From Legionella lytica (GTDB lineage Bacteria > Pseudomonadota > Gammaproteobacteria > Legionellales > Legionellaceae), in the NCBI RefSeq assembly GCF_023921225.1, contig NZ_CP071527.1:558501-622500 (forward strand): DNA of 64,000 nt, in the 5' to 3' direction. Under the pieces are notes generated by a model. That model was not told the DNA's origin, did not search any database, and saw only the letters and a list, made by a program, of their open reading frames with translations. Both the position numbers and the translations under genes were made by a program. Shown here one piece after another: positions 9,105 to 18,406 of the stretch; the stretch's first letter is position 1; each line of letters opens with the position of its first letter.

Positions 9105-10457
9105 ATGCTTTTAACGTTACTGTATTTTTTATTGGCCCTATTGTTGTTGGTCACGATCCATGAATATGGTCATTTTCAAGTTGCGCGGTGGTGTGGTGTA
9201 AAGGTACTGCGCTTTTCTTTTGGTTTTGGCAAGATTTTAGCAAGCTGGAAAGACAAAAAAGGGACTGAATATGCCTGGTCTCTTTTTCCCTTTGGTGGTT
9301 ATGTCAAAATGCTTGATGAATCGGAAGGTGAGGTGCCAGAAAACGAGCGGCATTTAGCCTTTAATAATCAATCTGTTTGGAAGCGTATTGCTATTGTGCT
9401 TGCTGGACCAATGTTTAATTTCATTTTTGCTTTTTTTGCTTTGTGGTTGGTTTTAGTTATTGGTATGCCATCTCTGGCGCCAATGATTGATGGGGTGCGT
9501 CCAGGCAGCATTGCCGCAGAGGCCGGACTTAAGGCAAAAGAGGAAATCATTTCATTAAATAATATTAAGATAAACAGTTGGCGGGATTTTCAATATGCCA
9601 TGATGCCTATGGTGGGTTCTAATGAAACGGTTCATCTCGTCGTCAAATCTTTAGAGAACGGACAACAGAGCCAAATCTCCCTACCTTTAGCCAATTGGGT
9701 TCTGGATGATAAAAAGCCCGATCCACTAAAAAGCTTAGGAATAGAACCTTTTATTCCGTCGATCCCACCGATTGTTGGCGAAGTGATTCCTGACTCTCCT
9801 GCAGATAAAGCAGGATTAAAAATTGGGGATAAAGTTTTGACGGTGGATGGTAAATCGTTTACTGATTGGTTATTTTTGGTCGAGTACGTACAGGCACGCC
9901 CTGATGAGCAAATAAACTTAAAAATTAATCGAAAAGATGTGATACAACAGCTTACGGTACATGTTGGCAGCCACGATAATAAAGGAAAAATTGAAGGCTT
10001 CTTGGGGGTAAGATCTCAAAAAGTCAAATGGCCTGAGCGTTGGCTGCGTATGGAGCGCGAACAACCGCTTGCTGCATTAAATACAGCGTTAAGACAAACA
10101 GCTCAGTTAACTGGTACAACGTTTATTTTAATGGGACGTTTAGTTACCGGTAAATTAGGCTTAAATAGCATTAGCGGCCCGGTTGGTATTGCTCAAGGAG
10201 CTGGAGACTCAGGGCGTGGTGGTTTAGCTGCGTATCTCTTTTTTCTGGCCTTAGTAAGTATTAGTTTAGGCGCTTTAAATTTATTACCAATTCCTATGCT
10301 TGATGGTGGACATTTGCTGTATTATGTCCTCGAAGTTATCCGAGGCAAACCCGTATCCGATAGTTTAAAGTCAGCTGGGGCATATGTTGGCTTACTCTTG
10401 TTGGCGGCGTTGATGTTTATCGCCTTAACCAATGATTTATCACGATTGACGGGTTAG
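9105..10457 (+). CDS. rseP: RseP site-2 zinc metalloprotease
   Basis: This is an intramembrane protease of the envelope stress pathway that cuts anti-sigma factors such as RseA and remnant signal peptides. The zinc motif HEYGH is at residues 19-23 in the first membrane helix. Two PDZ domains occupy the periplasmic middle (around PGSIAAEAGLKAKEEI and PDSPADKAGLKIGDKV). The third zinc ligand is in NLLPIPMLDGGHLLYY. The 450 residues match the family. It sits between cdsA and bamA, as in most gammaproteobacteria. Confidence 0.94.
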   Translation: MLLTLLYFLLALLLLVTIHEYGHFQVARWCGVKVLRFSFGFGKILASWKDKKGTEYAWSLFPFGGYVKMLDESEGEVPENERHLAFNNQSVWKRIAIVLAGPMFNFIFAFFALWLVLVIGMPSLAPMIDGVRPGSIAAEAGLKAKEEIISLNNIKINSWRDFQYAMMPMVGSNETVHLVVKSLENGQQSQISLPLANWVLDDKKPDPLKSLGIEPFIPSIPPIVGEVIPDSPADKAGLKIGDKVLTVDGKSFTDWLFLVEYVQARPDEQINLKINRKDVIQQLTVHVGSHDNKGKIEGFLGVRSQKVKWPERWLRMEREQPLAALNTALRQTAQLTGTTFILMGRLVTGKLGLNSISGPVGIAQGAGDSGRGGLAAYLFFLALVSISLGALNLLPIPMLDGGHLLYYVLEVIRGKPVSDSLKSAGAYVGLLLLAALMFIALTNDLSRLTG

Positions 10458-10471
10458 CGGCAAAATAGAAT

Positions 10472-10499
10472 GTAGCTTGGATGCTTGCATCCTGGCTAC
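10472..10499. repeat. Palindromic repeat, GTAGCCTGGTTGC type
   Basis: GTAGCTTGGATGC and GCATCCTGGCTAC form an imperfect hairpin 14 bases after the rseP stop. It is one of four copies of this type in the window (with 21412, 25944 and 59521). It could also terminate the cdsA-rseP transcript before bamA. Confidence 0.6.
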
Positions 10500-10683
10500 G
10501 TTAGAAATAGAAGCTTGACAGTCGTTTCTACTTCCTATAAAAAGTGCATCAAAATTTAATGTATCTGGGTATTTTTTATATCCGGAATCACATGCGTACT
10601 TCGTATCGCCATAAATTGCCATTTTAGTATTTGCTAAAAGAACATTTAGAATCGAGCGAGGTAAAACTGGACGTAAAATAATA

Positions 10684-12996
10684 ATGAAAAAGATCAGTAG
10701 TAAGTTTTTAGTAGGGGTTTGTTGTTCAGCGCTTTTGGCTTGGTCTACACAAACAATGGCAGATGAAGGTTTTGTTGTTCGCAGTATTAAGGTTACCGGT
10801 TTGCAACGGGTTTCTACTGGAACAGTATTAAACTATATTCCCGTGCAAGTAGGTGAAGAAGTTGACTCCAGTTCAACTGGTGAAATTATTCGTGCTCTTT
10901 ACGACACGGGTTTTTTCCAATCTGTTTCCTTAGAGCGTCAAGGTAATACCCTCGTTGTTAATGTGGTTGAGCGCGCAACAATTGGGGCTATTAATATTAC
11001 TGGAAATAAAGAAATCCCTTCCGACAAAATGAAAGAATTCCTTAAGGAAATGGGATTAGTGAAAGGGCGCGTGTTTCAAACTTCGACTTTAGAACGTTTA
11101 GAAAAAGAATTAAAGAAAGCTTATACCTCCAGAGGCAAATATAATTCCCGTATTGAAACCCGTGTAACCCCACTGACAGATAATCGTGTAGCGATTAATA
11201 TTACGGTTTCTGAGGGACGTGTATCACGAATTAAGAAAATCAAAATCATAGGAAATCATGATTTTAAAGACAGCGAACTATTACCTGAACTGTCATTATC
11301 CACATCGAATTTATTTACTTATTTTACGAAAAAAGACCAGTACTCTAAAGCCAATATGGATGCTTCATTAGAAGCATTGCGCTCTTTTTATTTGGATAGA
11401 GGGTATTTGAAATTTAATATTGTTTCCTCTCAAGTTTTATTATCTCCAGATAGAAAAGATGTATTCATTAACATTCATGTTGATGAAGGCCCTCAATACC
11501 GTTTTTCTGGTTATAAGGTAGTCGGAAAGACGGTAGTTCCCAAAGAAAAAATCGACTCTTTGGTTCAAGTGCGTAAGGGAGCTGTGTTCTCACGCAAGAA
11601 GGTAACTGAGTCGATTTCGGCGATTGGTTTGGCATTGGGAGATGTGGGTTATGGTTTCCCTGCGATAAATGCAGAGCCGCAGTTAGATGAAAAAGATAAG
11701 ACAGTATTTATTACCTTCGTGGTTGAGCCTGGACGTCATGTTTACGTGCGTCGAATTAAATTCCATGGCAATACGAAAACCAGCGATTACGTATTACGTA
11801 GTGTGATTCGCCAAGATGAAGGTGGATTGCTGTCTTTACATAATATTAAAGAATCTGAACGGCAATTGCGCTTATTAGGTTATTTGAAAAATGTGGATGT
11901 GAAAACAACACCAGTTCCTGGGGCGAATAACCAAGTCGATATGGACGTGCAGGTAGAAGAAGCGCCATCGGCAGAAGCAAGTGCTTCGATTGGTTATGGT
12001 ACGAACGGGTACCAAGTTAATGCGTCAATTAATCAACATAACTTTATGGGTACGGGTCGTTCCATGGGGGCGGCATTTACGTCCAGTAAATGGGGTCAAG
12101 ATTACAATGTTAGCTACTATAACCCGTTTTTCACTGATACTGGGATTGGGCGAGGCGTAAATCTGTATTTTGCACGAGTTGACCCGAGAAACCTAAACGT
12201 TAGTACCTACAGCTCTAACCGCTTTGGTGGTGATGTGAACTATAACTTCCCATTAGGTGAAGCAAGCAGTTTCCAATTAGGTTATGGCTATCAGGATGTA
12301 GAAATTAAAAGCGTAGGTTATGTTATTCCTATCCAGAATTTCGTAACCGCATATGGTCGTCATTTCCAAGAGATTCGTTTATCTTCTGGATGGGCTAGAA
12401 ACAGCTATGATCAATTCCCATATCCAACACGCGGGATGAACCAACAACTTACAGCTGTAGTGGCGTTGCCGGCTAGTTCCAATTCGTTGTCTTATTATAA
12501 GGGCTCTTATCAAGCACGTCTGTACCAGCCTATCATGCGTGGATGGATTTTCTCCTTGCAAGGGTTTGCTGGTTATGGAAACATGTTTAATAACAGAGGC
12601 TTACCGTTCTTCGAAAACTATTATGCGGGGGGGACTGCACAACCAGGTCAGGTTCGTGGTTACGACAGCTTCTCTTTAGGCCCATTAGATAATATACATA
12701 ATTCCATGGGAGGTAACTTCTTGGCGAGCGCAAGTGCTGGTCTTATTTTACCTTATCCTTTAAGCCGTGATAATGTTAGAACCACCATCTTTGCCGATGC
12801 GGGTAACGTATTCGCATACAATACGGCACCTATATTTACTGGTTATGACGCCGGCCCAATACGTTATTCAGCGGGCGTATCTGTAGAATGGCGCTCTCCA
12901 TTTGGTCCATTAGCATTTAGCGTCGCGAAAGCCTTGAATCCACAACGTTTCGACCAACAACAGTTGTTCCAGTTTGCGTTGTCTTCTGGATTCTAG
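10684..12996 (+). CDS. bamA: Outer-membrane protein assembly factor BamA
   Basis: This is the Omp85 core of the BAM complex, which folds beta-barrel proteins into the outer membrane. The 770 residues comprise a signal peptide cleaved after TMA (about residue 26), five POTRA domains (first FVVRSIKVTGLQRVSTGTV, last HVYVRRIKFHGNTKTSDYVL) up to about residue 425, and a C-terminal 16-strand barrel. The barrel contains the conserved VRGYDSFSLGP loop and ends in a terminal aromatic (SSGF). About 225 bases separate it from rseP, so it may have its own promoter. I could not identify one with confidence. It is followed by the chaperone skp. Confidence 0.96.
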   Translation: MKKISSKFLVGVCCSALLAWSTQTMADEGFVVRSIKVTGLQRVSTGTVLNYIPVQVGEEVDSSSTGEIIRALYDTGFFQSVSLERQGNTLVVNVVERATIGAINITGNKEIPSDKMKEFLKEMGLVKGRVFQTSTLERLEKELKKAYTSRGKYNSRIETRVTPLTDNRVAINITVSEGRVSRIKKIKIIGNHDFKDSELLPELSLSTSNLFTYFTKKDQYSKANMDASLEALRSFYLDRGYLKFNIVSSQVLLSPDRKDVFINIHVDEGPQYRFSGYKVVGKTVVPKEKIDSLVQVRKGAVFSRKKVTESISAIGLALGDVGYGFPAINAEPQLDEKDKTVFITFVVEPGRHVYVRRIKFHGNTKTSDYVLRSVIRQDEGGLLSLHNIKESERQLRLLGYLKNVDVKTTPVPGANNQVDMDVQVEEAPSAEASASIGYGTNGYQVNASINQHNFMGTGRSMGAAFTSSKWGQDYNVSYYNPFFTDTGIGRGVNLYFARVDPRNLNVSTYSSNRFGGDVNYNFPLGEASSFQLGYGYQDVEIKSVGYVIPIQNFVTAYGRHFQEIRLSSGWARNSYDQFPYPTRGMNQQLTAVVALPASSNSLSYYKGSYQARLYQPIMRGWIFSLQGFAGYGNMFNNRGLPFFENYYAGGTAQPGQVRGYDSFSLGPLDNIHNSMGGNFLASASAGLILPYPLSRDNVRTTIFADAGNVFAYNTAPIFTGYDAGPIRYSAGVSVEWRSPFGPLAFSVAKALNPQRFDQQQLFQFALSSGF

Positions 12997-13004
12997 TCAA
13001 TTTA

Positions 13005-13089
13005 CGCGTAGGCTGGGCTGCGAAGTTCAGCATTGCGCATAATGCATTTGCAGTGAGTAAAAAGGCTGGGCTTTATAGCCCAGCCTACG
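13005..13089. repeat. Nested palindrome, GTAGGCTGGGCT type, likely bamA terminator
   Basis: The inner hairpin AGGCTGGGCT-TTAT-AGCCCAGCCT (13063-13086) is perfect. An outer copy of CGTAGGCTGGGCT at 13007 can pair instead with the same right arm. This gives two mutually exclusive structures. It lies between the bamA stop and skp. Confidence 0.6.
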
Positions 13090-13192
13090 TATCTACGCAC
13101 CGTCCAAAAATATTTTCAATCTCATCTTTGTATATATCGCAACCCATTTCGAATTGTGCTAGCATCTTGTTCTTTAATTTAGGAGAGAGCTT

Positions 13193-13690
13193 ATGAAGCG
13201 GTTTGGTGGCGTTTTAGCCTTTGTTTTGAGCGTATTCTGTGCTAGTGCATTCGCTGATGCAGCAAAGATTGGTGTTGTTGATTTACAAAAAATCATGCAG
13301 ACTTCCAGTCAAATGAAAGATGTCCAACAAAAGTTGGAAAAAGAATTCAAGCCACGTCGTGACAAGTTAGTTGCTATGGAAGCTAGCCTGAAAGCGGATA
13401 TGGAAAAATTTAAACGTGATAACGCAGTAATGAGCGCTACTCAGAAGAAAGATCTAGAAAAGAAAATTATTGCAGCGCAACAACAATTCGAGCGTGATGG
13501 TCAACAATACCAACAAGAATTAAGCACTGCCAACAACGAAGCGATGGAAGGTTTATATGCCAAAGTTCGTGCAGCAATTTCTAAAGTTGCTAAAGATGGC
13601 AAGTATGACTTAATCGTGCAAAAAGATGCGGCACCTTTCAGTGCTGATACTCTTGATGTAACTGATAAAGTTGTTAAAGCAATTAACTAA
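13193..13690 (+). CDS. skp: Periplasmic chaperone Skp (OmpH family)
   Basis: Skp holds unfolded outer-membrane proteins in the periplasm and hands them to BamA. The 165-residue protein has a signal peptide ending ASAFA (about residue 22), then KIGVVDLQKIMQTSSQMKDV. A long charged coiled coil follows, and the typical end is KDGKYDLIVQKDAAPFS. The ribosome binding site TTAGGAGAG precedes the ATG. The position between bamA and lpxD is the conserved one. Confidence 0.93.
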   Translation: MKRFGGVLAFVLSVFCASAFADAAKIGVVDLQKIMQTSSQMKDVQQKLEKEFKPRRDKLVAMEASLKADMEKFKRDNAVMSATQKKDLEKKIIAAQQQFERDGQQYQQELSTANNEAMEGLYAKVRAAISKVAKDGKYDLIVQKDAAPFSADTLDVTDKVVKAIN

Positions 13691-13705
13691 TTCGGTGCGA
13701 TAAAG

Positions 13706-14719
13706 TTGCTAACTTTAGCACAATTAGCTGAGCGTTTAGGTGGCGTGTGGCATGGTGATGCTAATCACGCCATTTTTTCTTTGGCATCCCTGACCCAGGC
13801 AGGGGCTCAGGATCTGGCTTACTATGATAATCCTATATTTGCTCAAGCTTTAAGTAATACGGCAGCAGGTGCCGTATTACTTAAAGCAGAGCATCATCAC
13901 GCGTATTCTGGGAATACAATTATTGTTACTAGTCCCTTACAGGCGATGATCAAGGCTACCCAGTATTTATCCCCACAGAAGCAGCGAATAGTTGAAATTG
14001 CAGCAAGTGCACAAATACATCCTACTGCTCAATTGGGGCCTAATGTAGTCGTCGGTGCTTACAGCGTTATTGGTGCGGGTGCACAACTTGCTGAGGGGGT
14101 TGTTATCGGAGCGCATAGCGTGATTGAAGCGGGTGTACGTATTGGTAAAAACAGCCATATTGCTAATAATACGGTGGTTCATGCTGGGACTCAAATTGGC
14201 GCACAAGTGGTTATTAACTCCGGCACAGTGGTGGGCGCATCACCTTTTAACTATGTAAAACAGCATGGCTTCTGGGAACAAGATCCTGTTGTTGGCGGTG
14301 TTATTCTTGAGGATAAAGTTCATTTAGGGGCTAATACGGTCATTGATCGTGGCACCTTAGGTGATACCTATTTAGCGGAAGGGGTTTGTGTTGATAATTT
14401 AGTACAGATTGCCCATGATGTGCTGATTGGTAAAAATACCGTGATTGCTGGATGTGCTGCAATAGGGGCTTATACACAAATAGATGCGGATTGCGTTATT
14501 GGTGGAGCTAGCAGTGTAGCTGCTTATGTGCACTTGGTGGCAGATGTAGTGATTACCGGCATGTCTACTGTAAGTAAGTCCATTGCGAAGCCAGGTATTT
14601 ATTCTTCAGGGACTCTAGTTCATGAACATAAGCGTTGGCGTCGTAATGCGGCACGATTTCGACGCTTGGATGATTACATAAATAGATTGGGTGCTATTGA
14701 AAAAAAATTAAGCACATAA
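13706..14719 (+). CDS. lpxD: UDP-3-O-(3-hydroxyacyl)glucosamine N-acyltransferase
   Basis: This enzyme performs the third step of lipid A synthesis. The protein has an N-terminal substrate-binding domain (about residues 1-95) and a left-handed beta helix of hexapeptide repeats. The catalytic histidine lies in VQIAHDVLIGKNT, matching the VQIAHNVVIG region of the E. coli enzyme. The 337 residues are normal. No ATG fits the conserved N terminus, and TTG at 13706 gives LTLAQLAERLGG. The start is inferred because the ribosome binding site is weak. Legionella species commonly carry more than one lpxD; this one is in the canonical skp-lpxD-fabZ-lpxA order. Confidence 0.92.
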   Translation: MLTLAQLAERLGGVWHGDANHAIFSLASLTQAGAQDLAYYDNPIFAQALSNTAAGAVLLKAEHHHAYSGNTIIVTSPLQAMIKATQYLSPQKQRIVEIAASAQIHPTAQLGPNVVVGAYSVIGAGAQLAEGVVIGAHSVIEAGVRIGKNSHIANNTVVHAGTQIGAQVVINSGTVVGASPFNYVKQHGFWEQDPVVGGVILEDKVHLGANTVIDRGTLGDTYLAEGVCVDNLVQIAHDVLIGKNTVIAGCAAIGAYTQIDADCVIGGASSVAAYVHLVADVVITGMSTVSKSIAKPGIYSSGTLVHEHKRWRRNAARFRRLDDYINRLGAIEKKLST

Positions 14720-14893
14720 TCATCCGCCCTTGGGGCAAAAATAGTAGAAATATAAACCAACCCTACGATTAACAATTGCTTTGGACAGATTAAAGCAGGA
14801 TAATGACTCCTCTTTATTAAGAAGCCCGAACGGTGTAATTGAACGTACCTGTTCAGTCATACCCAAACCTGATACTAAAACAGGAAAATAAGA

Positions 14894-15343
14894 ATGAGCG
14901 AATCTATGTTGGATATCAAACAAATTTTTAATTTGTTGCCTCACCGTTACCCAATGATATTGGTTGATAGGGTATTAGATTACAAAGTTTTTGATTATTT
15001 GACTGCAATAAAAAATGTTACGGCTAATGAGAACTTTTTTAACGGTCATTTCCCAGAAAATCCAGTAATGCCTGGCGTGTTAATGCTAGAAGCATTAGCG
15101 CAAGCGAGTGGGATTTTAGCAGGGTTATCCTATGAGCATGGCGATAATGTATTACATTTTTTTGCAGGTATTGATAATGCAAAATTTAAACATGTAGTTA
15201 CTCCGGGAGATCAATTACGCTTGGAAGTTAAATTCTTAGGAAGGAAAAAAGCGTTTTGGCGTATGCATGGCGAAGCTTATGTAGGCGATAAACTGGCCTG
15301 CTCTGCTGATTTATTAAGTGCAGCAAAGGAAATTCAAAAGTGA
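14894..15343 (+). CDS. fabZ: 3-hydroxyacyl-ACP dehydratase FabZ
   Basis: FabZ removes water from 3-hydroxyacyl-ACP in fatty-acid elongation and shares its substrate pool with LpxA. It is a hot-dog fold protein of 149 residues. The catalytic histidine is H52 in FNGHFPENPVMPG, and the glutamate is E66 in LMLEALAQASG. A gap of 174 bases precedes it with nothing clearly identifiable. Its stop overlaps the GTG start of lpxA, so the two are coupled. Confidence 0.95.
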   Translation: MSESMLDIKQIFNLLPHRYPMILVDRVLDYKVFDYLTAIKNVTANENFFNGHFPENPVMPGVLMLEALAQASGILAGLSYEHGDNVLHFFAGIDNAKFKHVVTPGDQLRLEVKFLGRKKAFWRMHGEAYVGDKLACSADLLSAAKEIQK

Positions 15344-16110
15344 TAGATGAAAGAGCAATAATTCACCCATCTGCTAAACTAGCGAAAGGTGTAACAGTAG
15401 GTCCTGGCGCAGTAATTGGTGCAGACGTTGAAATCGGTGAAAATACCTGGATCGGTCCTTATGCAGTGCTTAAAGGTCCAACAACCATAGGCAAAAACAA
15501 TAAAATTTTCCAATTCGCCTCTTTAGGTGATGAGCCACAAGACGTTACCTATAAAGGAGAGTCTACGCGCTTGGAAATAGGTGATGATAATATCATTCGC
15601 GAATATTGTATGATTAACCGCGGTACCGTAAAGGGTGGCGGGGTGACTCGTATTGGTAATAATAACTTCTTAATGGCTTATACGCATGTTGGCCATGATT
15701 GCATGTTAGGCAATAACATCATTCTTATTAGTTATGGCGCATTATCAGGACATGTAACGGTTGATGACTATGCCATTGTTGGTGGTTATGCTGCAGTACA
15801 TCAGTTTTGTCACGTAGGCGCTTATGCCTTTATTGCACGAGCTACTTATGTATCTAAAGATGTGCCTCCTTATATCATGGTTGCTGGATATACCCCTTCG
15901 GTATATGGCATTAATACAGTAGGTTTACGCCGACGCGGATTTTCTTCCGAGACAATCACCTCACTGCGTCGTGCTTATAAAGTGATCTTCCGCAAAGGGC
16001 TAACAGTGCAGCAATCCATTGCTGAATTGGAGTTGATGCAGAATGAATGCCCTGAAGTGATTCCTATGATTGATTTATTAAATCGATCAACACGCGGTAT
16101 TGTACGATAA
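15340..16110 (+). CDS. lpxA: UDP-N-acetylglucosamine acyltransferase
   Basis: LpxA catalyses the first acylation of lipid A synthesis. The 256 residues form a beta helix of hexapeptide repeats with the C-terminal helical cap. The catalytic histidine is H119 in HVGHDCMLGNN, equivalent to H125 of E. coli LpxA. The start is GTG within a GTGA overlap with fabZ. The usual followers lpxB and rnhB are missing here, and serS comes next. Confidence 0.94.
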   Translation: MIDERAIIHPSAKLAKGVTVGPGAVIGADVEIGENTWIGPYAVLKGPTTIGKNNKIFQFASLGDEPQDVTYKGESTRLEIGDDNIIREYCMINRGTVKGGGVTRIGNNNFLMAYTHVGHDCMLGNNIILISYGALSGHVTVDDYAIVGGYAAVHQFCHVGAYAFIARATYVSKDVPPYIMVAGYTPSVYGINTVGLRRRGFSSETITSLRRAYKVIFRKGLTVQQSIAELELMQNECPEVIPMIDLLNRSTRGIVR

Positions 16111-16206
16111 GCTAAAGACTACCTGCTTCGTTGATGAGTGGGCGGATATATCAAACCGGATTTGATACAAACCAATGTAAAAGGTCAGCTTTCATAATTG
16201 CCAACG

Positions 16207-16226
16207 TGCTGCGGCTTGTCCGCGGC
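16207..16226. repeat. Palindromic repeat, CCGCGGCTTG type
   Basis: TGCTGCGGC-TTGT-CCGCGGCA forms a compact GC-rich hairpin followed by TCC. A nearly identical element, ACCGCGGCTTGGCCGCGGTATCC, is at 42893. It lies between lpxA and serS in an otherwise featureless gap. Confidence 0.55.
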
Positions 16227-16278
16227 ATCCAGGGAAGGGGCTGACTTTTAACAAAATCATAAGTTAGAGTGACAGCCT

Positions 16279-17559
16279 ATGTTAGACATTCAATTATTAC
16301 GAGATGACCCTCAATTCGTTGCTTCCCAGTTGTTAAAGCGCGGTTTTCAATTTGATATCACTTCATTTACAACGTTGGATGAAAAGCGTAAAGAACTTCA
16401 AGTTGCAACTCAAGCTCTGCAAAATGAACGAAACACTCGTTCCAAAGCGATTGGTATCGCCAAATCTCGTGGTGAAGATATTGAGCCGATGCGCGAAGAG
16501 GTTAATCGCATTGGTGCAGAGCTTGAGCAGAAAAAACAAGAGCTCGATGACTTATTACAACAAATTGAAGCAATAGCTTTACGTTTGCCTAATATTCCCC
16601 ACGAATCAGTACCTGTTGGTACCGATGAGAATGATAATGTGGAAGTGAGACGCTGGGGAACCATTCCCAGTTTTGATTTCTCCGTGAAGTCGCATGATGA
16701 GCTTGGCGAAGCATTAGGACAGATGGATTTTGCTATGGCTGCCAAGTTAACCGGTAGTCGTTTTGTGGTGATGCGCAATCAATTAGCCAGATTACACCGT
16801 GCTTTAATCCAATTTATGTTGGATGTTCATACACAGTATCATGGCTACCAGGAGATTTATGTTCCTTATATTGTCAATGCAGACAGTTTATTAGGTACAG
16901 GCCAATTGCCAAAATTTGAAGAGGATTTATTTAAGCTAACTGGTGATCAAGGTTATTACTTAATCCCAACAGCAGAAATTCCTGTGACCAATACCGTTCG
17001 CGATACCTTACTTACCGAAGATATGTTGCCAATGCAATATGCATGTCATACCCCTTGTTTTCGTAGTGAAGCCGGTTCATATGGTAAAGACACTAAAGGG
17101 ATGATTCGCCAACATCAATTCGAAAAAGTAGAGTTGGTTTGGATGACCAAACCGGAAGAGTCTTATAATGCGTTAGAAAAACTAGTCAATCACGCAGAAA
17201 CAATTTTACAGCATCTGGAATTACCCTATCGGGTGGTTACTCTGTGTTCTGGTGATATGGGGCCTAGTGCTGCAAAAACCTATGACATTGAAGTATGGTT
17301 ACCGAGCCAGAATACGTACCGTGAAATCTCTTCTTGTTCAAATATGGAAGCATTCCAAGCTCGTCGAATGAAGGCTCGATATCGACGTAATGAAGAGCGC
17401 GATATAGAACCGATCCATACTTTAAATGGCTCTGGTCTTGCTGTAGGTCGAACCTTGGTTGCCTTGATGGAAAATTATCAGGACAAAGAGGGAAACATTA
17501 ATATCCCTATGGCTTTACGACCTTATTTGGGTGGTATGGAATCTATTCGCGTTAGCTGA
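16279..17559 (+). CDS. serS: Seryl-tRNA synthetase
   Basis: This class II synthetase charges tRNA-Ser and is also used on the way to selenocysteine. The N-terminal coiled-coil arm that grips the long variable arm spans about residues 30-105. The catalytic domain holds motif 2 ([20 protein letters not shown]) and motif 3 ([18 protein letters not shown]). The 426 residues are complete. It starts at ATG 16279, preceded by a weak purine-rich site. The single-gene transcript probably ends at the hairpin 37 bases downstream. Confidence 0.95.
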   Translation: MLDIQLLRDDPQFVASQLLKRGFQFDITSFTTLDEKRKELQVATQALQNERNTRSKAIGIAKSRGEDIEPMREEVNRIGAELEQKKQELDDLLQQIEAIALRLPNIPHESVPVGTDENDNVEVRRWGTIPSFDFSVKSHDELGEALGQMDFAMAAKLTGSRFVVMRNQLARLHRALIQFMLDVHTQYHGYQEIYVPYIVNADSLLGTGQLPKFEEDLFKLTGDQGYYLIPTAEIPVTNTVRDTLLTEDMLPMQYACHTPCFRSEAGSYGKDTKGMIRQHQFEKVELVWMTKPEESYNALEKLVNHAETILQHLELPYRVVTLCSGDMGPSAAKTYDIEVWLPSQNTYREISSCSNMEAFQARRMKARYRRNEERDIEPIHTLNGSGLAVGRTLVALMENYQDKEGNINIPMALRPYLGGMESIRVS

Positions 17560-17595
17560 TCTCGTTATTGCGAACGCTAATGACGCATTTAGCAG

Positions 17596-17629
17596 GTAGC
17601 CTGTATTACGCTGTGCTAATACGGGCTAC
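17596..17629. repeat. Palindromic repeat, GTAGCCCGTATTA type, likely serS terminator
   Basis: GTAGCCTGTATTA and TAATACGGGCTAC pair across an 8-base loop. It is followed by AAAAAGCTTTTTTC, so a T-tract is available on the plus strand. Related copies are at 25993, 61514 and 63784. Confidence 0.6.
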
Positions 17630-17735
17630 AAAAAGCTTTTTTCTTTTCTTCCAATTCAATTCTATAATTAAAAAAGATTCTCTCTGCATGTAAGGCTCAG
17701 AGCAGTTAATCAACCAACCAACCCAGGAACCAGTC

Positions 17736-18275
17736 ATGTCAACGCAAGCGATTGTAAAGATGGGTAGCAAACAATTGGGAGTTCCCTCGACACCTCTTGT
17801 TAATTTTGATCCAATTAATACACATCCGGAAATTGCAACCTTGCTGCAAAACATGCGTGATACTATGGAGGAGAAAGGCGGGGTGGGGATTACTGCGCCA
17901 CAAGTTGGTTGTAACAAAAGAATTATCATGCTGGGATTTGAAAAGAGTAAACGTTATCCGAATGCAAAACCTGTCCCTTTTACCATTTTGATAAATCCTT
18001 CCTATAAAGCCATTTCTGATGAAATGGTTGATGGCTGGGAAGGCTGTTTGAGTCTTCCTTGTTTGCGAGGTTTGGTGTCACGGTATAAGAAAATTGAATA
18101 CAGCGGATATGATCCTGAAGGCAATTTTATTACTGGGATTGCGGAGGGATTTCATGCGCGTATTATTCAACATGAATGCGATCATCTTGATGGGATCTTA
18201 TTTACTTATCGCTTAAAAAGTTTACATGAATTTGGCTATGAGGACGAATTAGGTCCACGAATTTATAAATATTAA
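17736..18275 (+). CDS. def: Peptide deformylase
   Basis: This metalloenzyme removes the formyl group from new proteins. Motif 1 is GVGITAPQVGC (GxGxAAxQ in most members, here T for the first A). Motif 2 is EGCLSLP with the metal cysteine. Motif 3 is IIQHECDHLDG with the two metal histidines and the catalytic glutamate. The 179 residues are slightly longer than average. The usual partner fmt is not adjacent. The variant motif 1 suggests it may be a second deformylase of the genome, which is an inference. Confidence 0.92.
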   Translation: MSTQAIVKMGSKQLGVPSTPLVNFDPINTHPEIATLLQNMRDTMEEKGGVGITAPQVGCNKRIIMLGFEKSKRYPNAKPVPFTILINPSYKAISDEMVDGWEGCLSLPCLRGLVSRYKKIEYSGYDPEGNFITGIAEGFHARIIQHECDHLDGILFTYRLKSLHEFGYEDELGPRIYKY

Positions 18276-18406
18276 AATCCAAGCTCTATACTATTAAAAT
18301 TAATTAATTTAGATTAATGATATTCCTTCTTTTCAATATCCTTGTTAAAGTAATTTGATTTAAGATTAACGCATAATACTATTAGTGTGCGGACCTAAGA
18401 TGCAGC

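Noticed and set aside
10440..10622. Minus-strand frame of 60 codons between rseP and bamA.
   Set aside because: It crosses a palindromic repeat, has no ribosome binding site and no recognisable protein character.
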